A stretch of 64,000 nt of DNA from Pseudarthrobacter polychromogenes (lineage in GTDB: Bacteria > Actinomycetota > Actinomycetes > Actinomycetales > Micrococcaceae). Shown in pieces: positions 8,236 to 15,933 of this stretch (position 1 is its first letter; each line of letters starts with the position of its first letter). The notes beneath the pieces are model-generated. The model made no database searches. It saw nothing but the letters and a program-made list of their open reading frames with translations, and had not been told where the DNA came from. Made by a program: the position numbers and the translations under genes. The stretch is from the NCBI RefSeq assembly GCF_014644495.1, contig NZ_BMKU01000014.1, positions 34,839 through 98,838 of the forward strand, in the 5' to 3' direction.

Positions 8236-9621
8236 TCAGGCGGAGGCGGGGACGGAATCCAGCGCGGCGCGGTCCTCTTCGTCCACCAGGGCACGGTCCA
8301 TGACTTCCTTCCAGTACCCGTGCTGGATGGGGTAGAGCCCTTCGTCTTCGGTGCGCACGCCGGAGGCGATGACCCTGGTCATGCCCAGGGCCTGGGCCTG
8401 CTCGTCCGGGCCGGCGATCTCGTGCGTAGAGCCTCGGGTCATGTCGTTCCACGGGGCGCTGGTGGCCCAGTAGGTCTTGTTGCAGGAGCGGAATTCCTCC
8501 AGGTCGTCCGGTGTGGCCATGCCGGTGGCGTTGAAGAAGTCCTCGTACTGGCGGATGCGCTTGGAGCGGTTCTCCTGGGACTCGCCCTTGGGCGCGATGC
8601 AGTAGATCGTCACCTCGGTCTGGTCCGCGGAAATCGGCCGGAAGTGGCGGATCTGCGAGGAGAACTGGTCCATGATGTAGACGTTCGGGTACAGGCACAG
8701 GTTTCGCGAGATGTTGATCATGAAGTTGGCCATCTCCTCGCCGTACTTCTGGACCAGTTCCTCGCGGCGGTCCCAGAGCGGACGGTCCTCGGGATTGGTC
8801 CATTCCTGCCACAGGAGCAGGTGGCCGTGGTCGTAGGAGTAGAAGCCGCCTTTGACCTTGCCCCACTTGCCGGCGTCCATGGCCTTGGTCTTGTTGGCGG
8901 AGTCACCGGCGCTGCGGCGGGCTGTGGTGGCGGCGTAGTTCCAGTGCACGGCCGTGACGTGGTAGCCGTCCGCGCCGTTCTCGGCCTGTACCTTCCAGTT
9001 GCCGTCGTAGGTGTAGGTGGATGATCCGCGCAGCACCTCCAGCCCTTCGGGTGACTGGTCAACGATCGAGTCGATCACCTTGGTGGCATCGCCCAGGTGC
9101 TCCTCGAGCGGCAGCACGTCAGCCTTCAGCGACCCGAACAGGAAGCCGCGGTAAGACTCGAAGCGGGCCACCTGGGTGAGGTCGTGCGAGCCTTCCTTGT
9201 TGAAGGTCTCGGGGTAGCCGGCGTTCCTGGAATCCTTGACCTTCAGCAGTTCGCCGGAGTTCTTGAACGTCCAGCCGTGGAACGGGCAGGTGAAGGTGGT
9301 GCGGTTGTCCGTCTTGCGGCGGCACAGCATGGCGCCGCGGTGCGAACAGGCGTTGACCAGGCAGTTGAGTTTCTCGTCCTTGTCCCGGGTGATCATCACC
9401 GGGGTGCGGCCGATGTACGTGGTGAAGTAGTCACCCACATTGGGGATCTGGGACTCGTGGGCCAGGTATACCCAGTTGCCTTCGAAGATGTGCTTCATCT
9501 CGAGCTCGAAGATGTCCTGGTCGGTGAAGATTTCGCGCTTGGCCCGGATGATGCCGTTTTCACGGTCGTCGATCACGGCGTCGGCAAGGACCTCGCGGGC
9601 ATGGATCAGGTTCTCGGTCAT
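8236..9621 (-). CDS. benA: Benzoate 1,2-dioxygenase large (alpha) subunit
   Basis: This 461-residue Rieske oxygenase subunit dihydroxylates benzoate. The Rieske centre is Cys92-x-His94 (CSHRG) and Cys112-x2-His115 (CPFHGW). The mononuclear iron site is in GADGYHVTAVHWNY (His221, His226). The ATG at 9621 is preferred over the in-frame ATG at 9636 because GAGGGAG lies 8 nt upstream of it. It is the first gene of the leftward benABCD operon and faces catA across a shared promoter region. Confidence 0.94.
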   Translation of the reverse strand: MTENLIHAREVLADAVIDDRENGIIRAKREIFTDQDIFELEMKHIFEGNWVYLAHESQIPNVGDYFTTYIGRTPVMITRDKDEKLNCLVNACSHRGAMLCRRKTDNRTTFTCPFHGWTFKNSGELLKVKDSRNAGYPETFNKEGSHDLTQVARFESYRGFLFGSLKADVLPLEEHLGDATKVIDSIVDQSPEGLEVLRGSSTYTYDGNWKVQAENGADGYHVTAVHWNYAATTARRSAGDSANKTKAMDAGKWGKVKGGFYSYDHGHLLLWQEWTNPEDRPLWDRREELVQKYGEEMANFMINISRNLCLYPNVYIMDQFSSQIRHFRPISADQTEVTIYCIAPKGESQENRSKRIRQYEDFFNATGMATPDDLEEFRSCNKTYWATSAPWNDMTRGSTHEIAGPDEQAQALGMTRVIASGVRTEDEGLYPIQHGYWKEVMDRALVDEEDRAALDSVPASA

Positions 9622-9776
9622 GGCGTGCTCCCTCATTGGAGATTGCTGGACGGATGGGCGGGAGGTCCGGGCTGGCGGCGGCGCCGGCCGTGGACGTTAG
9701 AGGCAATCCTTCCCCGCCGTGACTCGTCCCACATCAGGCAAACACCTAGGGTCCACCAAGGGTGTGTTTATGTCCT

Positions 9777-9823
9777 GATAATGACTAAGAACCGGCCTTA
9801 TCAATATTTGTTTCGTCATTATC
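9777..9823. promoter_or_regulatory. Inverted-repeat operator between benA and catA
   Basis: The 329-bp gap between the divergent benA and catA genes contains a perfect 9-bp inverted repeat, GATAATGAC (9777-9785) and GTCATTATC (9815-9823). The arms are flanked by GTCC on the left and GGAC on the right, which extends the dyad with a small offset. The surrounding bases are unusually AT-rich for this genome. A regulator site controlling both operons is inferred. A second, imperfect dyad (AAACACC...GGTGTGTTT) lies near 9740-9769. The rest of the gap shows nothing else recognisable. Confidence 0.5.
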
Positions 9824-9950
9824 TTCGGACCTACGATGAGACAGACATCACGCGACGCCACGGCCCGCAGGTTCTCCTGTGCCGGCGTCCCGCGGCGGGT
9901 ACAGGAGACCTTCCTGGGCCCCAATTTCAAAGACGAAGGTGGAGACCGCC

Positions 9951-10835
9951 ATGACTGAGACCCAAGTGGATATCCGGAACGAGAACGAGGGCACGGCCGT
10001 TGAAGCCGGCTCGAAGGCCACCGAACGCTTCACCGCTTCCGGCAAGCTTTCGGAACTGAACGTGCCCAAGGAACGCGTGAGCCTGCTGGCCGGCGCGCTC
10101 ATCAAGGCCGCGAATGACATCGTCGTTGAGCACGAGGTCACCTACGAGGAGTACAACGCCCTGAAGGCGTGGCTCATCAAGGTAGGTACCGACGGCGAAT
10201 GGCCGCTGTTCCTTGACGTGTGGCTGGAGCACACGGTGGAGGACGTCAACTCCCAGGAGCGCCCCGGCACCAAGGGCACCATCGAGGGCCCCTACTACGT
10301 GCCAGGGTCACCGGACCTTGCGACGCCGGCCACTGTCCTCATGCGCGACGGCGAGGAGGGCACCCCGCTGCGCTTCACCGGCCAGTTCACGGACACCAAC
10401 GGCAGCGCCCTCCAGAACGCCCAGGTGGAAATCTGGCACGCGGACGCCGCCGGTTTCTACTCGCAGTACGCCCCGGGCCTGCCCGAATGGCTCTTCCGCG
10501 CCACGGTCAAGGCTGACGACCAGGGCCGCTTCGAAATCAACACCATGCGTCCGGCGCCGTACCAGATCCCCACGGACGGCGCCTGCGGCCAGCTCATCGA
10601 GGCGGCCGGCTGGCACGCCTGGCGCCCGGCCCACATCCACATCAAGGTCTCGGCACCCGGCTACCAGCCTGTCACCCAGCAGCTCTACTTCCCGGGCGAC
10701 CCGCACAACGCCGACGACATCGCCTCGGCCGTCAAGCCGGAACTGATGCTGGACCCCCGCCCCCGCACGGACGGCGGCGCGGGCGAGGAAGTTGTCTACA
10801 ACTACATCCTCGCCAAGGAAGGCGAGACCAAGTAG
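9951..10835 (+). CDS. catA: Catechol 1,2-dioxygenase
   Basis: The 294-residue intradiol dioxygenase cleaves catechol to cis,cis-muconate. The Fe(III) ligands are recognisable: Tyr116 (GPYYVPG), Tyr204 (APYQIPTDG), His228 and His230 (RPAHIHIKV). The N-terminal helical dimerisation region precedes the beta-sandwich catalytic domain as in actinobacterial CatA. ATG 9951 is chosen because GAAGGTGGAGA lies just upstream; the upstream in-frame extension lacks family features. It bridges benABCD and catBC chemically. Confidence 0.94.
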   Translation: MTETQVDIRNENEGTAVEAGSKATERFTASGKLSELNVPKERVSLLAGALIKAANDIVVEHEVTYEEYNALKAWLIKVGTDGEWPLFLDVWLEHTVEDVNSQERPGTKGTIEGPYYVPGSPDLATPATVLMRDGEEGTPLRFTGQFTDTNGSALQNAQVEIWHADAAGFYSQYAPGLPEWLFRATVKADDQGRFEINTMRPAPYQIPTDGACGQLIEAAGWHAWRPAHIHIKVSAPGYQPVTQQLYFPGDPHNADDIASAVKPELMLDPRPRTDGGAGEEVVYNYILAKEGETK

Positions 10836-10883
10836 GTCTTTGCCCCTGCCTGTTTGAGGCCGGGCGCCAGATCCCGGCAACCC

Positions 10884-10915
10884 AGGCGCCCCGGAGCTGC
10901 ATCTCCGGGGCGCCT
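10884..10915 (+). terminator. Strong hairpin after catA
   Basis: A perfect 13-bp GC-rich stem (AGGCGCCCCGGAG / CTCCGGGGCGCCT) with a 6-nt loop lies 48 nt after the catA stop and before benE. It is followed by only a short T-rich stretch (GTCCTTTC). It probably attenuates or terminates between catA and benE. Confidence 0.65.
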
Positions 10916-10946
10916 GTCCTTTCTGACCACGCAGCCAGGAGCCAGG

Positions 10947-12338
10947 ATGCCCACTTCCCGCAAGGACCCATGCACCCAGCCCGAAACCGCAGCAGCACCC
11001 GTCCATGCAGAGGCGGCGCCCGGGCTGCCGGCCGCGGAGGTGCCGCCTGCGCAGCAACCGCTCCTGGAACGGCCCGGACGCCGTCCGGCCGGACCACGAC
11101 GTTTCCTTCGGGACGTGGCACCCGCCTACCTGTCCAACGGCGCCATTGGCCTGGTCTTCACCGCCTCCGGGCCCATCGCCGTCACCCTGGCGGTCGGGGC
11201 AGCGGGCGGGCTCAGCCAGGACCAGCTCGCCTCGTGGGTTTTCGGCATCCTGTTCTCCGGCGGCGCCGCGACACTCCTCATGTCGCTGCTGTACCGGCAG
11301 CCGCTGGGATTCGCCTGGTCGATTCCAGGCACGGTACTGCTCGGGCCGTCGCTGCAGCACCTTTCATTCGCGGAAGTAGTAGGCACGTTCTTCACTGCCG
11401 GGCTGCTCATCCTGGCCTTAGGGGCAACAGGGGTGGTCCGGCGAATCATGGTGATGATTCCCATGCCGATCGTCATGGCCATGGTTGCCGCCGTCTTCCT
11501 CCGCTTCGGTACGGACATCGTTTCCTCCAGCCAGTCCAATCCGGCCATTGCCACGCCGATGGTGGGCGCCTTCCTGCTCCTGACCGCCGTACCTGCCCTG
11601 GGGAAGTTCCTGCCCCCGGTCCTCGGGACCCTCGTGGCCGGCTGCCTGGCGGTGGCAGTCAGCGGGCAGTTTGTCGCCGGCGTACCCGGGCCGCTCCTGG
11701 CCGCCCCGGTCTTCACTCCTCCCGTCTTCACGTGGGCGGCGCAGCTGGAACTGGTGGTCCCCCTGGCGCTGACGGTCCTCTTCGTCCAAAACGGCCAGGG
11801 CATCGCCGTGCTCCGGGCCGCCGGCCACCTGCCACCGGTGAACGTCTTCGCCATCGTGTCCGGCGTGTTCTCCCTGCTGAACGCCAGCCTGGGTGCCGTA
11901 TCCGCCTGCGTGACGGGCCCTACGAACGCCCTGTTGACGTCGTCGGGAGTTAAAGAACGGCAGTACACAGCAGCGGTGACCTACGGCTGCCTCGCCCTGG
12001 CCGGCGCCGCGCTGGCTCCCACCCTGACCCGGCTGATGCTCGCCACGCCGAAGGAATTCGTCCTGGTCCTTGGCGGAATTGCGATGCTGCGGGCACTCCA
12101 GCAGGCGTTCGTGACCGCCTTCTCCACCACCTTCACTCTTGGAGCGCTGGTGACCTTCGTCGTGACCATCTCCGGCCTGGATCTGTTCAACATCCACGCA
12201 GCCTTCTGGGGCCTGGTCATCGGATACGCCGTTTCACGGCTGCTGGAGCGTCCGGACCATCTCGATCTTGAGGGGATCAACCCGCAAGGTCTTCCTCGGA
12301 CCAGCCCCGCACCAAGCGGAGGACCTCAGTCTCACTGA
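10947..12338 (+). CDS. benE: Benzoate/H+ symporter, BenE family
   Basis: The 463-residue protein has about 11-12 hydrophobic segments starting near residue 55 after a hydrophilic Pro/Ala-rich N-terminus. Typical BenE-family features include the opening YLSNGAIGLVFTASGPIAV and VSACVTGPTNALL in the second half. It would import benzoate for the adjacent ben genes. ATG 10947 is preferred because AGGA lies 7 nt upstream; the longer upstream frame overlaps the terminator hairpin. It is separated from catA by that hairpin and may be transcribed by read-through or its own promoter. Confidence 0.88.
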   Translation: MPTSRKDPCTQPETAAAPVHAEAAPGLPAAEVPPAQQPLLERPGRRPAGPRRFLRDVAPAYLSNGAIGLVFTASGPIAVTLAVGAAGGLSQDQLASWVFGILFSGGAATLLMSLLYRQPLGFAWSIPGTVLLGPSLQHLSFAEVVGTFFTAGLLILALGATGVVRRIMVMIPMPIVMAMVAAVFLRFGTDIVSSSQSNPAIATPMVGAFLLLTAVPALGKFLPPVLGTLVAGCLAVAVSGQFVAGVPGPLLAAPVFTPPVFTWAAQLELVVPLALTVLFVQNGQGIAVLRAAGHLPPVNVFAIVSGVFSLLNASLGAVSACVTGPTNALLTSSGVKERQYTAAVTYGCLALAGAALAPTLTRLMLATPKEFVLVLGGIAMLRALQQAFVTAFSTTFTLGALVTFVVTISGLDLFNIHAAFWGLVIGYAVSRLLERPDHLDLEGINPQGLPRTSPAPSGGPQSH

Positions 12339-12838
12339 GGGATACTCAGCTCCGCCGCCCACAACGCCAGGTCGTGGATGCGCAACAGCTGAAGCACCAG
12401 GCCTATGTGGCCAATCAAGCAATTCACGTGTCTTTCCTTTTAGGCTGCGCGAGAATCACCGGCCGAAACGTCGGAGGGGTCGGCCTCCACCGAAGGCAGT
12501 CCCCCGGCAGGCAGGCAGCGCGTCACCAGCCCACGCTTTGTTGACTGGGCGGGGCGCGGGGCGCCCACAGCGATTCGATGGCTCCCGTGATGTCTGAGAG
12601 AAGTCCCGCAAGAAGGCATTCATACCAAAGTCGGCGAAGTCATGTAGTCCCACGTACCTTCGCCCATGAACGGTGTTGGCCAAGAAACCACGGAACCCAC
12701 CACAGCAGGCGGAGAGCGCACCAGCCAGGACCCTCAACCCGTCACCTCACACCTGAAGAGGCCATCGCGGCGGCCAGGCCACAGTCGGCGAACCACCCGG
12801 CAGAGCGACGGTGCCACAAGATCTGTACGCACGTTAAA
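12339..12838. other. Non-coding stretch after benE
   Basis: About 500 bases hold no convincing gene. Frames open here have biased composition and no recognisable motif. A short hairpin (CCTCAG / CTGAGG, 12324-12340) overlaps the benE stop. This stretch marks the change from the ben/cat block to accessory DNA. Confidence 0.5.
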
Positions 12839-12840
12839 GC

Positions 12841-12862
12841 AAAAAACCCCTCTGACGAGGGG
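12841..12862 (-). terminator. Rho-independent terminator, tRNA type
   Basis: Read leftward, a 6-bp stem (CCCCTC / GAGGGG, loop of 4) is followed by six T residues. It directly follows the tRNA 3'-end remnant in the same orientation, which is the normal layout downstream of a tRNA gene. No full tRNA precedes it. Confidence 0.8.
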
Positions 12863-12869
12863 ATATGCT

Positions 12870-12891
12870 GTGCCCGAGGTGGGACTCGAAC
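12870..12891 (-). other. tRNA 3'-end remnant (possible att site)
   Basis: On the minus strand this reads GTTCGAGTCCCAC then CTCGGGCA: a T-loop, the 3' half of the T-stem and the 3' acceptor strand with discriminator A. The sequence just upstream does not supply the GTGGG partner for the T-stem, nor a D-arm or anticodon arm, so no functional tRNA is encoded. The acceptor sequence (partner GCCCGAG) is Leu-like, which is tentative. A tRNA 3' end plus its terminator is the classical footprint of integrase-mediated insertion. Confidence 0.65.
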
Positions 12892-13025
12892 TGCATTCCA
12901 GCCCGTGCAAACACTGGGAACCGGCGTAAACATGCGGAATCCGAGGCAGTCCGAAGGCTGTTTGGCCCAGTACGAGACGAAAAGTGTGGACATTGTCCAC
13001 ACCCCCTTTCGGGGGCGTTGGAGGA

Positions 13026-13394
13026 CTACCGGGGCACCAGATGCCTGGAAATCTCGGCGGCAGCGTTCGGCAGGTCGATAGTGCCTGCGGCGACTCCGAC
13101 GACGAGGTCGAAGCCTTCATCCGTGTTGAAGTCATGCCGGTAACCGTTGATCCACAGCAGCAGCACCATGAGCGTCCACGCCGTCCGTTTGTTGCCATCA
13201 ATGAGTGGATGGAACCGCGCGACCGACTCCAACAAGGCTGCCGCCTTCACCGCGAGTTCCGGATAGGCTTCCGCGCCCATGACAGTCGTAGCCGGCCTGG
13301 CCAATGCCGAGGCCAACAACCCAACATCACGGATATGGAAGCCGTACCGATCAACTACCTGAAGTGCATCCTCAATGTCCAGGTACGCTGTCAC
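13026..13394 (-). CDS. doc: Doc-type Fic toxin
   Basis: The 122-residue protein carries the Fic/Doc active-site motif HPLIDGNKRTAW (His62 to about Trp73) and the typical length of the death-on-curing toxin. Doc proteins phosphorylate EF-Tu and arrest translation. Its ATG overlaps the upstream antitoxin stop by 4 nt (ATGA), the standard coupled TA layout. The motif variant (Asp-Gly in place of the Asn-Ala of P1 Doc) is common among chromosomal homologues. Confidence 0.85.
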   Translation of the reverse strand: MTAYLDIEDALQVVDRYGFHIRDVGLLASALARPATTVMGAEAYPELAVKAAALLESVARFHPLIDGNKRTAWTLMVLLLWINGYRHDFNTDEGFDLVVGVAAGTIDLPNAAAEISRHLVPR

Positions 13395-13597
13395 GCGTCT
13401 TCAAGGCGCTTCAGCAGATCAGCGTCATGACTCATGACAAAATCAAGACCTGCGCTGATTTCACGTCGGCGCGCGTGGCGCTGCAGAACCAACTCTGCGC
13501 CCTGCAACAGAAGCGCGGACTTCGACGTATGTTCCTCGGCAGCCAACTTCTCCAGCCGCCGATCGAGGTCTTCAGGGACACGGAGATTCATAGCCAT
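13391..13597 (-). CDS. Ribbon-helix-helix antitoxin
   Basis: The product, about 68 residues, begins MAMNLRVPEDLDRRLEKLA and continues with a SKSALLLQGAELVL helix. This is the RHH (CopG/MetJ-like) DNA-binding fold common in antitoxins. The C-terminal tail (ISAGLDFVMSHDADLLKRLEDA) would neutralise Doc. ATG 13597 is chosen because the longer frame adds residues across a palindromic upstream site; ATG 13591 is also possible. It overlaps the toxin start by 4 nt. Confidence 0.82.
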   Translation of the reverse strand: MAMNLRVPEDLDRRLEKLAAEEHTSKSALLLQGAELVLQRHARRREISAGLDFVMSHDADLLKRLEDA

Positions 13598-13605
13598 GCC
13601 TACAT

Positions 13606-13622
13606 GGTACCAAACCGGTACC
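13606..13622. promoter_or_regulatory. Twin GGTACC operator candidate
   Basis: Two GGTACC hexamers separated by 5 bp (13606-13611, 13617-13622) lie immediately upstream of the antitoxin start. RHH antitoxins bind short tandem palindromes in their own promoter, so autoregulation is inferred. Confidence 0.5.
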
Positions 13623-13681
13623 CGTCCTTGACTGAGCTGCACGCCTCGCTAATTGGACCAGACTCACCCAAGCAGGGTCGC

Positions 13682-13715
13682 GGTTTCTTGGAAAGCTCTG
13701 TTGTTTTTCAAGACG
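13682..13715. repeat. Resolvase-type dyad, copy 1
   Basis: The sequence TTTCTTGGAAAG...TTGTTTTTCAAGAC closely resembles the dyad at 20249-20285 upstream of the truncated serine resolvase. Both have a (T/C)TTGAAA-like arm and a TTTTTCRAGAC arm about 8 nt apart. It may be a resolvase binding subsite or a leftover of a related element. Confidence 0.4.
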
Positions 13716-13788
13716 CTACGCTGCTGAATCCAGAAGTGTGTCTACTTCCAGCCTCGCTCTAACGCCCTCGAACCGACGCCCGCTCACC

Positions 13789-13840
13789 TGTCTCATAACC
13801 AAGGATGAGTACCAGGTATTGGCTACGAAGTTATGAGACA
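13789..13840. repeat. Inverted TGTCTCATAAC pair
   Basis: TGTCTCATAAC (13789-13799) and GTTATGAGACA (13830-13840) form a perfect 11-bp inverted repeat 30 bp apart. The same motif borders both lipoprotein repeat units downstream. Confidence 0.6.
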
Positions 13841-13922
13841 TAGCTACGAGAATCGCCCTTACCATCGCTCGTACAAGATTCCGTAGAAAATCAGCGACCG
13901 TCCAGGTCAGACGTTTCTCCGC

Positions 13923-13944
13923 GGAAATGAGACATCTCATTTCC
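13923..13944. repeat. 22-bp palindrome at cassette edge
   Basis: GGAAATGAGA-CA-TCTCATTTCC is a perfect 10-bp palindrome just left of repeat unit A. It combines the ATGAGAC core of the dispersed motif with its complement. Confidence 0.6.
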
Positions 13945-15095
13945 CAAGGGTTACGAGACGCATATTGCCGCCAGATCTCTCGGGCTAGTTAGACCCGGGC
14001 GGTGAAAAGCTGCCACTCCCACAACACTGCCTCAGGGCGCTCCTGTCATTTCGGGGCTGCATGAGTCGAAACTGGTCTCCGTGCAACTCTTCATTGTCAC
14101 AGGTTCTGTGCCGGAGGAGACTTGAAGCGACGGCCTCCCATCTCGGGCCGCCCGCGGGGCCATCTGGTTGCGGGGCCTCACAGTCGTCTGCAGCGGCCTG
14201 TTGGATCCATGAGTTCCATGACACCCCCCGGAATGGCCGCTCCGCGGTCGCGCCATCTCTTGTCCCTTCTGGCTATCGCACTGATTGCGTGTCTCGGCGG
14301 ATGCGAGTATGAGTCCGATGACGTCCCGCAACCGACCGCCAGTTCTCCGACTACGGAGGCCCGCACCGTCCCACCGCAGTCGGGCGGCGGCGACACCGGC
14401 AGGGTCTCACCGCTGCCGGAGAGTGGCGATATGGACGCCGGCACATACCTAGTCCCCGTCGCCGGCTACGAGGAGCCTTTCGAGGTCACCGTTCCAGGCG
14501 GCTGGTTTGCTCTCGACGGCGACAGCCTGGGCAAGGATGATCCGGATCACCCGGCTGAATGGGCCGTCTACCTGACTCTTTGGCCCGCGGACTATGTGTC
14601 GAAGGACGCATGCAACTGGATGGGCGCCCTGGCCGATGTCGGTCCGTCGGCCGAGGCCTTCGTTAACGCGATGGCGGCGCAGTCGTCAACGGCAAGCACT
14701 CCTCCCGCCAAGATCATGGTGGGCGATTACTCCGGCTTCGAGTTCGACCACTCCGTCGAGGGCAGCGTGGACATCAACGCCTGCGACGGCAGCAAGTTAT
14801 GCATCCACTCAGGATCTAGATACGACTGCTCACGCTGGTACTCAACTCAGAATGAACACGAAACCTACCGGGTGGTCGACCTGAAGGGCCAGCGAGCTGT
14901 CGTCGCGGTGGCCCATATCGACGAATCGGTCAATCCGGACCTGATGAGAGAGGCGCGCGCCGTCTTCGACTCGATCGTGTTCGGGTCCGACAAGTGACCA
15001 GCTGATCCGATAGGTGATCCCGCCCTCGGGCGCCGGCCTCCTTCTCTGAAACCCACCTACATGTCTCATAACCGAGGCGCCTCAAAATGCTAGCG
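13945..15095. repeat. Direct repeat unit A (about 1.15 kb)
   Basis: This unit begins at CCAAGGGTTACGAGACGCAT and ends near TCTCATAACCGAGGCGCC. It is repeated at 15934-17082 with high identity over its first ~190 bp, its gene and its last ~60 bp. It carries one lipoprotein gene. Its ends are inverted versions of the same motif (GGTTACGAGACG on the left, TGTCTCATAACC on the right), giving the look of a mobile or recombined cassette. Confidence 0.7.
14209..14997 (+). CDS. Putative lipoprotein, copy A
   Basis: The product (262 residues from ATG 14209) has a hydrophobic stretch (HLLSLLAIALIACLGGC) ending in a lipobox-like LGGC, then a Thr/Pro/Ser-rich linker, then a conserved globular region (MDAGTYLVPVAGYEEPFEV... 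GGWFALDGDSLG... PAEWAVYLTLWPADYV). It is therefore expected to be anchored outside the membrane. A TTG at 14122 has a better ribosome site (GGAGGAGA) but would add a 29-residue basic extension before the signal peptide; that extension is partly conserved in copy B, so the start is unsettled. I do not recognise the family; four Cys in the distal domain may form disulfides. Confidence 0.7.
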   Translation: MSSMTPPGMAAPRSRHLLSLLAIALIACLGGCEYESDDVPQPTASSPTTEARTVPPQSGGGDTGRVSPLPESGDMDAGTYLVPVAGYEEPFEVTVPGGWFALDGDSLGKDDPDHPAEWAVYLTLWPADYVSKDACNWMGALADVGPSAEAFVNAMAAQSSTASTPPAKIMVGDYSGFEFDHSVEGSVDINACDGSKLCIHSGSRYDCSRWYSTQNEHETYRVVDLKGQRAVVAVAHIDESVNPDLMREARAVFDSIVFGSDK

Positions 15096-15172
15096 TTTCA
15101 ATACAAGCTGCTTACGGCCCGGCCTAGTCAGTGTTCGGCTCGGTGCTCCTTTGAAGCGGGTAGAGTGCGTCC

Positions 15173-15871
15173 ATGACATTGGGGGATGCCACGCCGAACA
15201 CTGACGGCCGTCCGTGGGCTTTCGCCGCCGTCTGCGTCATGGTCCCCGCTCTCACGCTGATGGTGTTCAACCTGGCCGATCCGGTGATCCAGCTGCTGCC
15301 TTGGTATGTGGCCACCTACCTGCTGATCGGGGCATGCATCTTTGGCCCGACAAGAAAGCTCCCGTCGCTGCGGCAGGCCGTGGCGTTCCTGCTTCCGGGC
15401 GCCCTGCTCGTGCCGCTTGCGCTGACGAACGTCGGCTGGTGGTGCGGCGGCTGGCTGCTCGGGCTGCCAGCCTGGGGGTTGCTCCTGAGCCGGTGGACGC
15501 CGGGGAACCCGCTCCCGGCCGTTCAAGTGTTGAAATTCCATGGACTGTTACTGCTGGGCATGACGATCTACACGTTCAACGGGATCTACCCGATTCCCAG
15601 CCTGGGCCTGTTCCTGCTCCCGATCATTCCCCTTGTCCGGCTGGCCTACCCTGCGTACCGGGCCAGACCACTGCAGGCTGCCGTGGAGGTCGTTCTGGCC
15701 GTGGCTGCCGTCGTGGTTGCCTTTGCTATTCCCACCCCCGAAGGGTCATGGTCTTCGCCCTGGGTCTACGCGGGTGGGGCCGCGACGGCTGGACTCATGA
15801 TCGCCTATTGGGCCTGGTGGCTCCCCCGTCACTCCCGGCGCCGGCGGCTTGATACCGGAGCAATCGTCTAG
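15173..15871 (+). CDS. Multi-pass membrane protein of unknown function
   Basis: The 232-residue product has about seven hydrophobic segments (for example WAFAAVCVMVPALTLMVF, YVATYLLIGACIF, LGLFLLPIIPLVRLAY, AVEVVLAVAAVVVAFAI) and an Arg-rich C-terminal tail. No catalytic or transport motif is recognisable. It sits between the two lipoprotein repeat units, in the same orientation. Whether it works with the lipoproteins is unknown. Confidence 0.7.
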   Translation: MTLGDATPNTDGRPWAFAAVCVMVPALTLMVFNLADPVIQLLPWYVATYLLIGACIFGPTRKLPSLRQAVAFLLPGALLVPLALTNVGWWCGGWLLGLPAWGLLLSRWTPGNPLPAVQVLKFHGLLLLGMTIYTFNGIYPIPSLGLFLLPIIPLVRLAYPAYRARPLQAAVEVVLAVAAVVVAFAIPTPEGSWSSPWVYAGGAATAGLMIAYWAWWLPRHSRRRRLDTGAIV

Positions 15872-15933
15872 CCCGCGGTCTTCTACCAGGGAATCCTCTG
15901 AGGCTCTTTCTCATTACCTATGTGTCTCAAATC

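Noticed and set aside
12456..12737. 93-codon minus-strand ORF after benE
   Set aside because: Low-complexity Arg/Gly/Pro composition, no ribosome site, no recognisable motif.
12870..12891. Functional tRNA gene
   Set aside because: Only the T-loop to acceptor 3' part is present; no anticodon or D-arm can be folded upstream.
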